Below the pieces are notes generated by a model. The model was given only the letters and a program-made list of their open reading frames with translations, did not search any database and was not told the origin of the DNA. From assembly GCF_004403465.1 (NCBI RefSeq), contig NZ_SOGQ01000087.1, positions 313-54,643 on the forward strand: 54,331 nucleotides of DNA, written 5' to 3'. Below are positions 1-7,688 of this stretch, piece by piece (within the stretch, counting starts at the first letter, position 1; every line of letters begins with the position of its first letter). The stretch comes from Cryobacterium sinapicolor. Its GTDB lineage: Bacteria; Actinomycetota; Actinomycetes; Actinomycetales; Microbacteriaceae. The translations under genes and the position numbers were made by a program.

Positions 1-237
1 AGCATCGACCCTACGGCCGAGGTCTTCCACCGTGCCGAGCACCGCCATCGCCTCCGCCTCACTCAAAAGAGAGAAGGCGACCGAATCAAGCACGGACGCG
101 GCCAGATCACGCGCCTGCTGCAGTCGTTGCACGAGGGGCTGTTGCACGAGGGGCTGTAACACGAGGGGCAGTTGCACGTTGGAAGCCACCGCCTGCGGTG
201 AGGTGGTGGGGTGGTGCGGAGTGGGGGCTCCTGCCAT
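1..237 (-). CDS. DUF222 (13E12-repeat / HNH endonuclease family) protein, N-terminal part only
   Basis: The first 79 codons of a gene read leftwards from an ATG at 237 and running off the left edge. The stretch LSEAEAMAVLGTVEDLGR has the helical Leu/Glu/Arg pattern of the N-terminal DUF222 domain, which in actinobacteria usually precedes a C-terminal HNH nuclease domain; that part is outside the window. An in-frame 15-bp tandem repeat (units 126-140, 141-155 and 156-170, plus a partial unit) encodes a PLVQQ/PLVLQ expansion near the N-terminus. The start is chosen because a strong promoter ends 6 nt before it, implying a leaderless mRNA. The family call is moderately secure; activity cannot be judged from this fragment. 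Confidence 0.65.
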   Translation of the reverse strand, partial: MAGAPTPHHPTTSPQAVASNVQLPLVLQPLVQQPLVQRLQQARDLAASVLDSVAFSLLSEAEAMAVLGTVEDLGRRVDA

Positions 238-243
238 ACCACT

Positions 244-272
244 ATAGTAAACGTGTTCTAATCTAGTGTCAA
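244..272 (-). promoter_or_regulatory. Near-consensus leaderless promoter for the DUF222 gene
   Basis: On the minus strand TTGACA (267-272) is separated by exactly 17 nt from TACTAT (244-249), and the ATG of the DUF222 gene follows 6 nt later. This is a textbook housekeeping sigma-factor promoter whose expected transcription start coincides with the start codon, so the transcript is probably leaderless. Confidence 0.8.
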
Positions 273-371
273 GACTTTTGATGATGTATCGAAACTGATT
301 TGTTCGGCGTGGGCCCGTGGGCTAGAACTACCACGTTCATCCGTCGCTGAAATCGACAGGCGCCCGGCCCT

Positions 372-460
372 CGAACGAATTCGACGGAGATTTTACCAAT
401 TTCGAGCCGAAACGGATGTTCTGGGCGGGGTTTGAGCAAAATCTCCGTCGAATTCGTTCG
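372..460. repeat. Intergenic palindromic repeat, copy a
   Basis: Two perfectly complementary 23-nt arms (372-394 and 438-460) with core GAATTCGACGGAGATTTT enclose about 43 nt. The same arms recur at 4524-4608, 11684-11771 and 21496-21580, and half a copy lies at 54190. This copy is downstream of the DUF3117 gene. There is no coding potential. Confidence 0.85.
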
Positions 461-490
461 GCCGGGGGTCCGTGGCCGGGCTCGGAGACC

Positions 491-690
491 GGGTCGCCGG
501 GTTTCGACAGGCTCAACCATCGGGGGGCGGGTTTAGCGATAGAGTCGCCGGGTTTCGACAGGCTCAACCATCGGGGGGCGGGTTTAGCGATAGAGTCGCC
601 GGGTTTCGACAGGCTCAACCACCTGGGGCGGGGTTGCAGGCTGGCCCGCCGGGTTTCGCTAAGCTCACCCTCCGGCGGCGGACAGCGCGA
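491..690. repeat. 51-bp tandem repeats with core GGTTTCGACAGGCTCAACC
   Basis: The core begins at 499, 550 and 601, giving a period of 51 bp, and a decayed fourth unit begins at 651. The first two units are nearly identical. The core resembles a repeat that also occurs inside gcvP near 23953. A half-arm of the palindromic family (AATCTCCGTCGAA) follows at 693-705. There are no unique spacers, so this is not a CRISPR array. Apart from copy a and these repeats, the stretch 250-720 holds no gene. Confidence 0.85.
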
Positions 691-721
691 CGAATCTCCG
701 TCGAACGCGCATCCCCGTGCA

Positions 722-759
722 CAAAAAAACGGCCGCGCAGCCTGAGCTGCGCGGCCGTT
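722..759 (-). terminator. Rho-independent terminator of the DUF3117 gene
   Basis: Arms of 13 bp (728-740 and 747-759) with a 6-nt loop are followed, in the minus direction, by seven T residues. It lies just after the stop codon of the DUF3117 gene. Confidence 0.85.
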
Positions 760-765
760 CTGGAA

Positions 766-942
766 CTATACGGTCGGCTGGACTACGCCGGCGAGGGCAT
801 CGTGAAGCTCTTTGGCTTCAGCGTCGTTCACAGAGACGACAAGTCGGCCTCCACCTTCGAGCGGAACACGCACGATGATGAGGCGCCCCTCTTTTACAGC
901 CTCCATTGGCCCGTCTCCGGTCCTTGGCTTCATGGCCGCCAT
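766..942 (-). CDS. DUF3117 domain-containing small protein
   Basis: A 58-residue protein beginning MAAMKPRTGDGPMEAVKEG and containing RVPLEGGGRLVVSV, the hallmark of the short actinobacterial DUF3117 family, whose function is unknown. An in-frame ATG five codons upstream (957) is possible, but the purine-rich GGAAGGGGAG sits between the two ATGs and suits initiation at 942, which also matches the usual family N-terminus. The gene is monocistronic: a strong terminator follows immediately and the next upstream gene in this direction ends at 1006 after its own 3' end. Confidence 0.8.
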   Translation of the reverse strand: MAAMKPRTGDGPMEAVKEGRLIIVRVPLEGGGRLVVSVNDAEAKELHDALAGVVQPTV

Positions 943-1005
943 GAACTCCCCTTCCATTCATTCGTCTGAACTTCTATTATCTGCCATTGCGCGCTGAGAC
1001 TGTAA

Positions 1006-2259
1006 TTAGGGAGGTGTCCAGTCCGCTCCGTCGACCCCCCAGCACAGCAGGAGCCAGCCCCACTGGCCGGCAATGAACAGCAGCACCATCCCCACCCGGT
1101 ACAGCGTGCTCCGCGGTTGGGCCACGGCTCCGAGCAGCGGAAACATCGGCATCAGCAGGCGGAAGGTGCTCGACTGCGGGAAGAAGACCGCCAGCAGGTA
1201 GAGACCGTAGCCGGCCAGCCAGAAGCGCAGGTCGACGCCCAGCCGGCGAACGGCCGGGAGGAACAGGGTCAGGCCGAAGGCCAGGATCAGCACCGAGACG
1301 ACGACGATGCCGAGCGGCATCCCGAGCCACCAGACGCCGCCCTGGAACCAGGCGGTGAACGGAACGAGCTCCTGGTAGCCGATGTAGGCCGATCGCCAAG
1401 CCAACTCTGTGTCGGTGTAGGCCGTAATCGACCCGGTAATGATCCAGGCAATGGCCGGCCAGGCCAGTCCGGAGATGCCGCTGAACACAACCACGGATGC
1501 CGCCAGCATCCGTTCTCTCACCGGGAAGGGGTCTCTCGCCCGGGCGATCCAGCGGTGCACGCAGTGCAGCCCCAGCGCGAGCGCAAAGGCCAGGCCGCTC
1601 GGCCGGGTCAGCGCCATCACGGCGATCACCGGGAACAGCAGCACATACCGCCGCTCGAGCAGCAGGAGGAGCGCCAGGATGAGCAGGAAGAGGTACAGCG
1701 ACTCGGCGTAGCCGAACTGGAGCACGGGCGACAGCGGGGCCACGCAGAAGAGCACCACGGCGAACAGGGCCACAGTGTGCGGCTGCACCGTGCGCATCAG
1801 CCTGTAGAAGAGCAGGGCGGCGCCCAGACTGGCGGCCAGGGACACGACCACGGCCACGGGTGCCCACGGAGCGCCGCTGAGTGCCATCAGCAGGCGCACG
1901 ACCACCGGGTACCCCGGCATGAAGGCCCACGCGTTCTCGGCGATCTCCCCACCGGCGGTCAGCGGCAGCACCGAAGGGTAGCCGGTGACGGCGACGATGT
2001 TGTACCAGCGGGCGTCCCACATGTTCGCGAACTCCGCATAACCTGGCGATGCGCCAGTCCAGGGGTTGGCACCCTGAACGTTGGCGAGCAGCAGCACCAG
2101 GGCCGTGGTGACGATCCGGGACGCGGCCCAGATCAGGGTGACCAGGGTCCACCACGGCACGAGCAGAAGCCGGGCCCACCAGTAGGAGCGGCTGCCGGCC
2201 GGGCCGCCGACTGCGCCACTGAGCGGTGCCGGGGCTACCCGACGCTTGTGCTCAGCCAC
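1006..2259 (-). CDS. Polytopic membrane protein, PIG-V-like GT-C mannosyltransferase family
   Basis: A 417-residue protein with about ten hydrophobic segments. The first extracytoplasmic loop contains WDARWY followed by AFMPGYPVVV, and a later loop contains ALTRPSGL. An acidic residue after the first membrane helix, an FxPGYP-type motif and TRxxG are typical of PIG-V-related GT-C glycosyltransferases, which move sugars from polyprenyl-phosphate donors to lipid or protein acceptors at the membrane. The substrate cannot be inferred. The GTG start at 2259 overlaps the dapE 3' end by 25 bp, so the two are probably co-transcribed and translationally coupled. The alternative is a related family of unassigned integral membrane proteins. 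Confidence 0.6.
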   Translation of the reverse strand: MAEHKRRVAPAPLSGAVGGPAGSRSYWWARLLLVPWWTLVTLIWAASRIVTTALVLLLANVQGANPWTGASPGYAEFANMWDARWYNIVAVTGYPSVLPLTAGGEIAENAWAFMPGYPVVVRLLMALSGAPWAPVAVVVSLAASLGAALLFYRLMRTVQPHTVALFAVVLFCVAPLSPVLQFGYAESLYLFLLILALLLLLERRYVLLFPVIAVMALTRPSGLAFALALGLHCVHRWIARARDPFPVRERMLAASVVVFSGISGLAWPAIAWIITGSITAYTDTELAWRSAYIGYQELVPFTAWFQGGVWWLGMPLGIVVVSVLILAFGLTLFLPAVRRLGVDLRFWLAGYGLYLLAVFFPQSSTFRLLMPMFPLLGAVAQPRSTLYRVGMVLLFIAGQWGWLLLCWGVDGADWTPP

Positions 2260-3329
2260 GCGCGGAGGCCGTCCTCGCAGTCCGTGATCTGCGCCAGGGC
2301 GACGCGCTCATCGTCGGCGTGGGCTTTCAGCGGGTCGCCGGGGCCGTAGTTGACGGCGGGGATGCCGAGCGCGGAGAACCGTGCGACATCCGTCCAGCCG
2401 TATTTGGGCTTGGCCTTACCGCCGACCGCCGTCAGGAATTGCAAGGCCAACGGTGCGTCCAGGCCTGGCCGGGCGCCCTCGGCCCGGTCCACGATAGTGA
2501 TCTCGTAGCCCGCGAAGAGGTCTTCCAGGTGCAGGACGGCCTCCGCCGAGGTGCGACTCGGGGCGAAACGATAATTCACGTGCACCATGCACTCGTCGGG
2601 GATGACGTTGCCGGCGATGCCGCCAACGATACCGACGGCGTTGAGGCCCTCACGGTAGACGAGGCCCTCGACCTCGACCTGCCGCGGCCCGTAGGCAGCC
2701 AGGATGTCGATGACGGGCCCGATCTTGTGGATGGCGTTGTCGCCGACCCAGCTGCGGGCGGAGTGGGCGCGCAGCCCGAAAGTGCGGACCTCCACTCGCA
2801 CGTTGCCGTTGCAGCCACCCTCGACCTGGCTGTTGGTGGGCTCGCCGAGGATGGCGAAGTCGCCCTCGAAGAGGTCGGGACGGTTGCGGGCGAGGCGGCC
2901 GAGGCCGTTGAGGTCGTCGGATACCTCCTCGTGGTCGTACCACATCCACGTCACGTCGACGATGGGTGCGGTCAGTTCGGCGGCCAGCTTGAGCTGCACG
3001 GCCACGCCGGCCTTCATGTCGACCGTGCCGCGGCCCCAGAGGTAGTCGACGCCGTCGACGGTCTCGAACCGCGTCGGCAGGTTGCGGTTCACCGGGACCG
3101 TGTCGAGGTGGCCGGCGATGATCACACGTTGGGCCCGGCCGAGATTGGTGCGGGCCACGACGGTGTCGCCGTCACGGATGATTTCGAGGTGCGGGAACCC
3201 GGCGAGAGCGCGTTCGACCGCGTCGGCGATGGCGGTCTCGTCACCGGAGACCGACTCGATGTCGCAGAGTGCGCGGGTTAGCTCGATCGAGGTCGCGGAG
3301 AGGTCTAGGTTCACGGCGTTTTGGGGCAC
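2235..3329 (-). CDS. dapE: Succinyl-diaminopimelate desuccinylase
   Basis: An M20-family zinc hydrolase of 364 residues that removes succinate from N-succinyl-LL-diaminopimelate in the succinylase branch of lysine and cell-wall DAP synthesis. Visible metal-site and catalytic residues are His74 and Asp76 in HLDTVP, Asp104 in WGRGTVDMKAG, the Glu134-Glu135 pair in YDHEE, the Glu in GEPT, and the C-terminal His in KAHADDE. The pathway partner dapD is divergent only 17 bp away and dapC lies 3 kb downstream, which supports the DapE assignment over other M20 peptidases. The GTG start at 3329 follows a -10-like TAGGTT by 6 nt, suggesting a leaderless transcript. Confidence 0.92.
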   Translation of the reverse strand: MPQNAVNLDLSATSIELTRALCDIESVSGDETAIADAVERALAGFPHLEIIRDGDTVVARTNLGRAQRVIIAGHLDTVPVNRNLPTRFETVDGVDYLWGRGTVDMKAGVAVQLKLAAELTAPIVDVTWMWYDHEEVSDDLNGLGRLARNRPDLFEGDFAILGEPTNSQVEGGCNGNVRVEVRTFGLRAHSARSWVGDNAIHKIGPVIDILAAYGPRQVEVEGLVYREGLNAVGIVGGIAGNVIPDECMVHVNYRFAPSRTSAEAVLHLEDLFAGYEITIVDRAEGARPGLDAPLALQFLTAVGGKAKPKYGWTDVARFSALGIPAVNYGPGDPLKAHADDERVALAQITDCEDGLRAWLSTSVG

Positions 3330-3334
3330 TCTAC

Positions 3335-3341
3335 TAACCTA
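3335..3341. promoter_or_regulatory. Overlapping divergent -10 elements for dapE and dapD
   Basis: TAACCT on the plus strand (3335-3340) lies 6 nt before the dapD ATG, and TAGGTT on the minus strand (3336-3341) lies 6 nt before the dapE GTG. The two -10 hexamers are almost the same seven base pairs, so the two genes may share one melted region and exclude each other. Confidence 0.5.
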
Positions 3342-3346
3342 GAGGC

Positions 3347-4327
3347 ATGATCACCGCCGTGCCCCCGACATCCGTTTCCCCCTCGAACGCCTGGGGCTAC
3401 GGCCTCGCCACCGTCGCCGGCGACGGCACGGTGCTGGACACCTGGTTCCCGGCACCCCGGCTCGGCACCCTGCCGGCCGGCCGCGACCGCTGGATCGTGC
3501 CGTCCGAGCTCGAGGAATTCGCCGGGGAGGACCCGAGGCGCCAGGTGCGGATCGAGGCCGTCACGGTCGAGATCGACCTCACCGCGGCGCCGGCCGGAAC
3601 GTCGGATGCCTACCTGCGCCTCCACCTGCTTTCGCACCTGCTGGTGCGCCCGAACACCCTCAACCTCGACGGCATCTTCGGCTACCTGCCGGCCGTGGTC
3701 TGGACCAACGCCGGCCCGATGCTGCCCGCCGATTTCACCCGGCTGCGGCCGGCCCTGCAGCGCCACGGCATCCAGGCGACCGGGATCGACAAGTTCCCAC
3801 CGCTGCTGAACTACGTCACGCCCGATCGGGTGCGGATCGCGGACGCCTCACGGGTGCGCCTGGGGGCCCACCTCTCCCCCGGCACCACGGTGATGCACGA
3901 GGGTTTCGTCAACTTCAACGCCGGTACGCTCGGCACCTCCATGGTCGAGGGGCGGATCTCCCAGGGCGTGGTCGTGGGTGACGGCGCCGACATCGGCGGT
4001 GGTGCCTCCATCATGGGCACGCTCTCCGGCGGCGGCACCGAACGGGTGTCGATCGGCGAACGAGCGCTGCTCGGCGCCAATTCGGGGGTGGGCATCTCCA
4101 TCGGGGCCGACAGCGTCGTCGAGGCGGGGCTCTACGTGACCGCCGGCACCAAGGTTCTGTTGCCGGGTCAGCCGCGTACGGCCGACGGCAGGATCCCGTC
4201 GGTGAAAGCGGTCGAACTCTCCGGGGTCGCGAACCTGCTGTTCCGCCGCAACTCGGTTTCGGGTGCGGTCGAGGTGCTGCAGCGCAGCGGCACCGGCATT
4301 GTGCTGAACGCCCAGCTGCACGCCTGA
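3347..4327 (+). CDS. dapD: 2,3,4,5-tetrahydropyridine-2,6-dicarboxylate N-succinyltransferase
   Basis: A 326-residue enzyme of the actinobacterial DapD type. It transfers succinyl from succinyl-CoA to tetrahydrodipicolinate, opening the succinylase route to DAP and lysine. Residues of about 165-290 show the hexapeptide rhythm of a left-handed beta-helix ([50 protein letters not shown]), as expected for a trimeric transferase; the Glu in MVEGRIS matches the catalytic acid of the family. The N-terminal domain is longer than in proteobacterial DapD, as is normal for this group. It is divergent from dapE and converges on gltA. Confidence 0.93.
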   Translation: MITAVPPTSVSPSNAWGYGLATVAGDGTVLDTWFPAPRLGTLPAGRDRWIVPSELEEFAGEDPRRQVRIEAVTVEIDLTAAPAGTSDAYLRLHLLSHLLVRPNTLNLDGIFGYLPAVVWTNAGPMLPADFTRLRPALQRHGIQATGIDKFPPLLNYVTPDRVRIADASRVRLGAHLSPGTTVMHEGFVNFNAGTLGTSMVEGRISQGVVVGDGADIGGGASIMGTLSGGGTERVSIGERALLGANSGVGISIGADSVVEAGLYVTAGTKVLLPGQPRTADGRIPSVKAVELSGVANLLFRRNSVSGAVEVLQRSGTGIVLNAQLHA

Positions 4328-4352
4328 TCCGGGTACCCCGCATCCGTCGCCG

Positions 4353-4396
4353 CGCACCGACCGCACCGACCGCACCGACCGCACCGACCGCACCGT
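4353..4396. repeat. 9-bp tandem repeat (CGCACCGAC) of about five units
   Basis: Units begin at 4353, 4362, 4371, 4380 and 4389, the last being imperfect. The repeat lies in the non-coding gap between the convergent dapD and gltA genes. The 380-bp gap otherwise holds only palindromic repeat copy b. Confidence 0.9.
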
Positions 4397-4523
4397 AACC
4401 CAGGAGATTTTCGCGACACGCCGACCAACCCGCCTGAAAACACGGTGAGCCGCAAAATTGTCCGGTTTTAGGTCGCAACGGATGCCCCTGCACACGCCGC
4501 TCCGCTTGCCCCTCGCCCCCCTG

Positions 4524-4608
4524 ACGAATTCGACGGAGATTTTCGCTGTCAACACCTTAAACGGCCCCGAAAGCGGCTCTTCCGGCAAAATCTCCGTCGA
4601 ATTGGTTC
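4524..4608. repeat. Intergenic palindromic repeat, copy b
   Basis: The left arm GAATTCGACGGAGATTTT (4526-4543) is complementary to AAAATCTCCGTCGAATT (4587-4603), followed by GGTTCGA. It sits between the convergent dapD and gltA genes, where it could form a long hairpin in either transcript. Confidence 0.85.
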
Positions 4609-4706
4609 GACGGAGACTTCTGGGGCAAGCGGCGCGACACCCAGCGAAAGCGAAACCCAGCGGCACGGCACCCAGCGCAGCGGCACCGCGCCACGCCGCG
4701 TTCAGG

Positions 4707-6056
4707 CTAGCGGTGCGGGAAGTCGCGGGCCGGGGATCCGATGTAGAGCTGCTGTGGGCGACCGATCTTGGTCGTCGGGTCCTCGTTCATCTCACGCCAG
4801 TGCGCCACCCAGCCGGGCAGACGGCCGATCGCGAAGAGCACCGTGAACATGCTCGTCGGGAAGCCCATCGCCTTGTAGATGACGCCGGTGTAGAAGTCCA
4901 CGTTCGGGTAGAGCTTGCGCTCCCGGAAATAGTCGTCATTGAGGGCGATGTGCTCGAGTTCCTTGGCGATGTCGAGCAGGTCGTCCTTGACGCCCAGGGC
5001 GGCGAGCACCTCGTCGGCGCTCTCCTTGACCAGGGTCGCCCGCGGGTCGTAGTTCTTGTACACCCGGTGGCCGAAGCCCATCAGGCGCACGCCCTGTTCC
5101 TTGTTCTTGACCCGTTCGACGAACTTCTCGACGCCCTCGCCGGATGCCTTGATCTCGCCGAGCATCTTGAGCACTGCCTCGTTGGCGCCGCCGTGCAGCG
5201 GCCCGGAGAGCGCGTTGATGCCCGCGGAGACCGACGCGAACAGGTTCGCCTCGGTGGAGCCGACCAGGCGAACGGTCGAGGTGGACGCATTCTGCTCGTG
5301 GTCCTCGTGCAGCATCAGCAAACGTTCGAGGGCCTTACTGACGACCGGGTTCACTTCGTAGGGCTCGGCCAGGGTGCCGAAGATCAGCCGCAGGAAGTTG
5401 TCCACGTAGCCGAGCGAGTTGTCGGGGTACAGGAACGCCTGGCCGATGCTCTTCTTGTAGGCGTAGGCCGCCATGACGGGCAGCTTGGAGAGCAGGTGCA
5501 CGGTGGCGAGCTCAACCTGCTCCGGGTCGTTGGGGTCGAGTGCGTCCTGGTAGTACGCGGCCAGCGCCGAGGTGCCGGCGGAGAGCACGGCCATCGGGTG
5601 CGCGTTGTACGGCAGCACGTCGAAGAGGCGCCGCAGGTCTTCGTGCAGCAGGGTGTGACGACGGATGCGCGTGTCGAAGGCCTCGAGTTCGCTCGCGCTG
5701 GGCAGCGCGCCGTAGATCAGCAGCCAGGCGGTCTCGAGGAAGTTGGAGTTCTGGGCGATCTGCTCGATCGGATAGCCCCGATAGCGCAGGATGCCTTTCT
5801 CGCCGTCGATGAACGTGATCGCCGACCGCGTGGCGGCGGTGTTCACGAACCCGGAATCGAGGGTGACCAGACCCGATTTGCGGGTCAGCGTCGAGATGTC
5901 GATGCCGGAGGCGCCGGCCGTGCCGCGCACGATCGGGAAGTCGGCGGATCCGCCGGGAAACGACAGTGTCGCCTGCTTGGGTTCGATGGATGGCGTTCGC
6001 TCGGCGATGTCGCTCACGGCGGCTCCCTGGGTCTGACTGAGTGTCACTGATATCAC
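4707..6056 (-). CDS. gltA: Citrate synthase
   Basis: A 449-residue hexameric-type citrate synthase that condenses oxaloacetate with acetyl-CoA at the entry of the TCA cycle. The family's catalytic triad is visible: His in GPLHGGANE, His in GFGHRVYKNYDPR and Asp in YPNVDFYTG; the C-terminal arginine region WREM and PQQLYIG is also present. The annotated GTG start at 6056 abuts a TAGGTA hexamer, so the GTG three codons in (6047) is an alternative start. It converges on dapD and is separated from the upstream dapC gene by 166 bp that carry palindromic candidate operators, so it is probably transcribed alone. Confidence 0.95.
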   Translation of the reverse strand: MISVTLSQTQGAAVSDIAERTPSIEPKQATLSFPGGSADFPIVRGTAGASGIDISTLTRKSGLVTLDSGFVNTAATRSAITFIDGEKGILRYRGYPIEQIAQNSNFLETAWLLIYGALPSASELEAFDTRIRRHTLLHEDLRRLFDVLPYNAHPMAVLSAGTSALAAYYQDALDPNDPEQVELATVHLLSKLPVMAAYAYKKSIGQAFLYPDNSLGYVDNFLRLIFGTLAEPYEVNPVVSKALERLLMLHEDHEQNASTSTVRLVGSTEANLFASVSAGINALSGPLHGGANEAVLKMLGEIKASGEGVEKFVERVKNKEQGVRLMGFGHRVYKNYDPRATLVKESADEVLAALGVKDDLLDIAKELEHIALNDDYFRERKLYPNVDFYTGVIYKAMGFPTSMFTVLFAIGRLPGWVAHWREMNEDPTTKIGRPQQLYIGSPARDFPHR

Positions 6057-6082
6057 TACCTAACCGTCTGGTGGCTGACCGT

Positions 6083-6113
6083 CTGTGGCGAATGGCCACA
6101 GCACACCGGTGTG
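6083..6113. promoter_or_regulatory. Two adjacent palindromes upstream of gltA (candidate operators)
   Basis: CTGTGGC and GCCACAG (6083-6089, 6095-6101) flank 5 nt, and CACACCGGTGTG (6102-6113) is a perfect 12-bp palindrome directly beside it. They lie 27-57 nt upstream of the gltA start. Such symmetry suits a dimeric regulator, but the spacing does not fit the CRP/GlxR consensus and the binder is unknown. Confidence 0.4.
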
Positions 6114-6222
6114 TCTGGAGACGTCAACGCTGATACAGCCTAATGGGCGCAGCCGCCTACTGTTGCATTCGACAAGAATGCCCCCGCTCCATTGGAGAGC
6201 GTTGACAATTCGTGAATATGGA

Positions 6223-7329
6223 CTACTGACCGGCGTGCAACCGATCAGCAGCCGCGGCGATGCGTTCGTCCGTGGCGGTGAGCGAGAAGCGCACGTGTTG
6301 CGGGTAGCCGTCGCCATAGAACGGACCGGGGCCGGCCAAGATGCCCAGTCCGGCGAGCCGCCCGATCGATTCCCAGGCCGGTCGTCCTTCGGTCGCCCAG
6401 AGGTAGAGCCCGGCCTCGCTGCGGGTGATGCGGAAACCCGCCGCCACCAGCGCAGGCAGCAGCACCTCGCGGCGCGCCTGATACCGCCGACGCTGCACCG
6501 TCACGTGCGCATCGTCGCCGAGCGCGGCCACCATGGCGGCCTGCAGCGGCGCCGGCAGCATCAGGCCGGCGTGCTTGCGCACGGTCAGCACCCGGGCGAG
6601 CAGGTCCGCGCAGCCGGCCGCGAACGCGCCCCGGTAACCGGCCATGTTGGACTGCTTGCTCAGGGAGTAGAGCGCGAGCACATTGTGCCGGTCCTGCCCG
6701 ATCACGCGGGGGTCCAGGATGCTGGGGGTCGGCCGGGTGTCCCACCCGTGGGTCCATCCGAGCTCGGCATAGCACTCGTCGGAGACGATCACCGCGCCGA
6801 GTTCCCGGGCGCGCGCAACGGCCGCCCGCAGCTCGTCGACCGACAGGACCCGGCCATCCGGGTTGCCCGGACTGTTCAGCCAGACCAGCTTCGTCGTCTC
6901 GGGCCAGTCGGCGGGGTCGTCGGCGGCGAGGGCATCCGCTCCGGCCATGGCCGCGCCGATGCTGTACGTCGGGTACGCGGCGAGCGGGTGCACGATGGTG
7001 TCACCCTCGCCGCACCCGAGCATGAAGGGCAGCAGGGCGACCATTTCCTTCGACCCGATGGTCGGCAGCACGTTCTTCTCGGTGAGGCCGGTCACGCCGC
7101 GCCGTCGCTCGTACCAGTCGATGATCGCCCGCTGCAGCTCCGGCGTTCCGGCGGTCTGCGGGTAGGAGTGGGCGTCGGTGGCGTGGGCCAGCGCCTGGCG
7201 GATGACCTCGGGCGTCGGGTCGACCGGCGATCCGATCGACAGGTCGACGATGCCGCCGGAGTGCGCTCGCGCCCGGGCCGCGAAGGGGACCATCTGGTCC
7301 CAGGGGTAGTCGGGCAGCGGCTTCAGCAC
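6223..7329 (-). CDS. dapC: Succinyldiaminopimelate transaminase (PLP aminotransferase class I/II)
   Basis: A 368-residue fold-type I aminotransferase. The PLP lysine is in YSLSKQSNMAGYRG, the substrate/PLP motif NSPGNPDG is intact, and the N-terminus LSIGSPVDPTPEVI is characteristic of actinobacterial DapC. It would make N-succinyl-LL-2,6-diaminopimelate, the substrate of DapE, so the window holds dapC, dapD and dapE. It starts 7 bp after fdxA, the normal fdxA-dapC arrangement in actinobacteria, and is likely translated from the same mRNA. It ends 166 bp before gltA. Confidence 0.9.
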   Translation of the reverse strand: MLKPLPDYPWDQMVPFAARARAHSGGIVDLSIGSPVDPTPEVIRQALAHATDAHSYPQTAGTPELQRAIIDWYERRRGVTGLTEKNVLPTIGSKEMVALLPFMLGCGEGDTIVHPLAAYPTYSIGAAMAGADALAADDPADWPETTKLVWLNSPGNPDGRVLSVDELRAAVARARELGAVIVSDECYAELGWTHGWDTRPTPSILDPRVIGQDRHNVLALYSLSKQSNMAGYRGAFAAGCADLLARVLTVRKHAGLMLPAPLQAAMVAALGDDAHVTVQRRRYQARREVLLPALVAAGFRITRSEAGLYLWATEGRPAWESIGRLAGLGILAGPGPFYGDGYPQHVRFSLTATDERIAAAADRLHAGQ

Positions 7330-7336
7330 GTCTGAA

Positions 7337-7654
7337 TCAGCCCTGGGGAGGCAGCACGGAGATGATCGGGTGGTCCTTGTGGATCACGCCGACCTTGGCG
7401 GCGCCGCCGGGCGACCCGATGTCGTCGAAGAACTCGACGTTGGCCTTGTAGTACTCGGCCCACTGCTCGGGCACGTCGTCTTCGTAGTAGATGGCCTCGA
7501 CCGGGCAGACCGGTTCGCAGGCACCGCAGTCGACGCATTCATCGGGGTGGATGTAGAGCGAGCGGTCACCCTCGTAGATGCAATCGACCGGACATTCGTC
7601 GACGCAGGCGCGGTCCTTCACATCGACGCACGGCAAGGCAATGACGTATGTCAC
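7337..7654 (-). CDS. fdxA: Seven-iron ferredoxin (3Fe-4S/4Fe-4S)
   Basis: A 105-residue FdxA-type soluble electron carrier. Cys9, Cys17, Cys21 and Cys25 lie in the first half, and Cys40, Cys43, Cys46 and Cys50 form the CxxCxxCxxxCP motif of a 4Fe-4S cluster. The mycobacterial-type C-terminal extension (EQWAEYYKANVEFF, then GSPGGAAKVG) is complete. The start GTG ACA TAC is preceded by a GGGAG ribosome-binding site. It heads the fdxA-dapC pair; its redox partner is not identifiable from the context. Confidence 0.95.
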   Translation of the reverse strand: MTYVIALPCVDVKDRACVDECPVDCIYEGDRSLYIHPDECVDCGACEPVCPVEAIYYEDDVPEQWAEYYKANVEFFDDIGSPGGAAKVGVIHKDHPIISVLPPQG

Positions 7655-7688
7655 GTTGGAGGGCTCCCTTCACGAGCGAATATCCAGT

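Noticed and set aside
372..460. Palindromic repeat as a classical rho-independent terminator
   Set aside because: The arms are separated by about 43 nt and are not followed by a T-tract; the DUF3117 gene already has its own terminator at 722-759.
491..690. Regular 51-bp repeats as a CRISPR array
   Set aside because: The repeats are directly adjacent and nearly identical throughout, with no unique spacers, and no cas genes are nearby.
416..969. Open frames on the plus strand across the first repeat region
   Set aside because: Their translations are the repeat DNA itself (FDRLNHRGAGLAIESPG and so on) and then the antisense of the DUF3117 gene.
6083..6101. CRP/GlxR binding site before gltA
   Set aside because: The TGTG and CACA half-sites are 9 nt apart rather than the 8 expected, and the flanking consensus bases are missing.
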